Shown piece after piece: positions 63,970 through 64,000 of a stretch of DNA of 64,000 nt. Origin of the DNA: Arthrobacter sp. QXT-31 (lineage in GTDB: Bacteria; Actinomycetota; Actinomycetes; Actinomycetales; Micrococcaceae); contig NZ_CP019304.1 in assembly GCF_001969265.1 (NCBI RefSeq), forward strand, positions 2,294,001-2,358,000, written 5' to 3'. The notes below the pieces were generated by a model. It saw only the letters and a list, made by a program, of their open reading frames with translations, searched no databases and was not told the DNA's origin. The stretch's first letter is position 1, and each line of letters begins with the position of its first letter. A program made the position numbers and the translations under genes.

Positions 63970-64000
63970 CTAGCGCGCTACGTCGAATTCCACGGTGCCC
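63970..64000 (-). CDS. C-terminal end of an upstream gene (partial)
   Basis: On the minus strand a frame entering from the right edge reads GTVEFDVAR before a TAG (63970-63972). It is GC-ending in codon choice and spaced normally from the FAH gene. Only nine residues are visible, so no product can be given. Confidence 0.45.
   Translation of the reverse strand, partial: GTVEFDVAR

Noticed and set aside
1..64000. tRNA, rRNA, CRISPR, prophage or insertion sequences
   Set aside because: I looked for tRNA T-loop sequences, repeat-spacer patterns and transposase-like proteins and saw none. A tRNAscan or Infernal run would be decisive.

Overview
The window reads as origin-proximal chromosome from a high-GC Gram-positive actinobacterium, most likely Arthrobacter/Pseudarthrobacter (Micrococcaceae). 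This rests on strongly GC-biased codons, many GTG/TTG starts, the order (rnpA)-yidD-yidC-jag-rsmG-parA-parB followed by trxA/trxB, a pseudokinase-type protein and murJ, a Nudix hydrolase and pcnA (the actinobacterial origin-side order), a sigma-R-type promoter, a CsoR copper repressor and a WXG100 protein. The genus is an inference; no rRNA is present.

Layout. 0-5.2 kb: membrane insertion and RNA-processing genes, then parAB, closed by a strong terminator. 5.26-11.71 kb: about 6.4 kb with no convincing gene, carrying eleven exact 14-bp parS sites (a twelfth lies inside parA) and two head-to-tail arrays of DnaA-box-like 9-mers at exactly 12-bp period. This is the most unusual part of the window and looks like a dedicated centromere-like region. 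11.7-20.3 kb: trxB-trxA on the minus strand behind a sigma-R-type promoter, a truncated pseudokinase/discoidin membrane protein, murJ and a Nudix hydrolase, then pcnA and a histidine phosphatase on the plus strand. 20.3-21.0 kb: an AT-richer gap with two small ORFs that have good ribosome binding sites. 21-39 kb: mainly plus-strand housekeeping and accessory genes (GT87 membrane enzyme, FAD oxidoreductase, penicillin-binding lipoprotein, ABC-F protein, MFS, PAP2-DAG kinase fusion, an ABC-2 transporter with its own two-component system, a secreted intradiol dioxygenase-like protein, M18 aminopeptidase, amino-acid permease, YnfA).

39-50 kb: a large multi-TM protein, the rpsF-ssb-rpsR-rplI operon, several small enzymes, two adjacent membrane-anchored proteins with L7/L12-like C-termini, a ~700-base gap rich in DnaA-box-like sites, then dnaB with a TTG start. 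50-64 kb: DoxX, MATE, EamA and small membrane proteins, a CGNR-type regulator divergent from an exporter, an orphan WXG100 protein, the csoR-copZ-copA copper operon, a universal stress protein, a BNR-repeat protein paired with a MoaD/ThiS-like protein, and a fumarylacetoacetate-hydrolase-family enzyme.

Functional themes: chromosome segregation and replication initiation (parAB, parS, DnaA boxes, ssb, dnaB), protein and cell-wall export (yidC, murJ, PBP), thiol-redox control (trxAB) and copper homeostasis. Coordinates come from reading the sequence by eye; all homology statements are from recognised motifs, with no database search.
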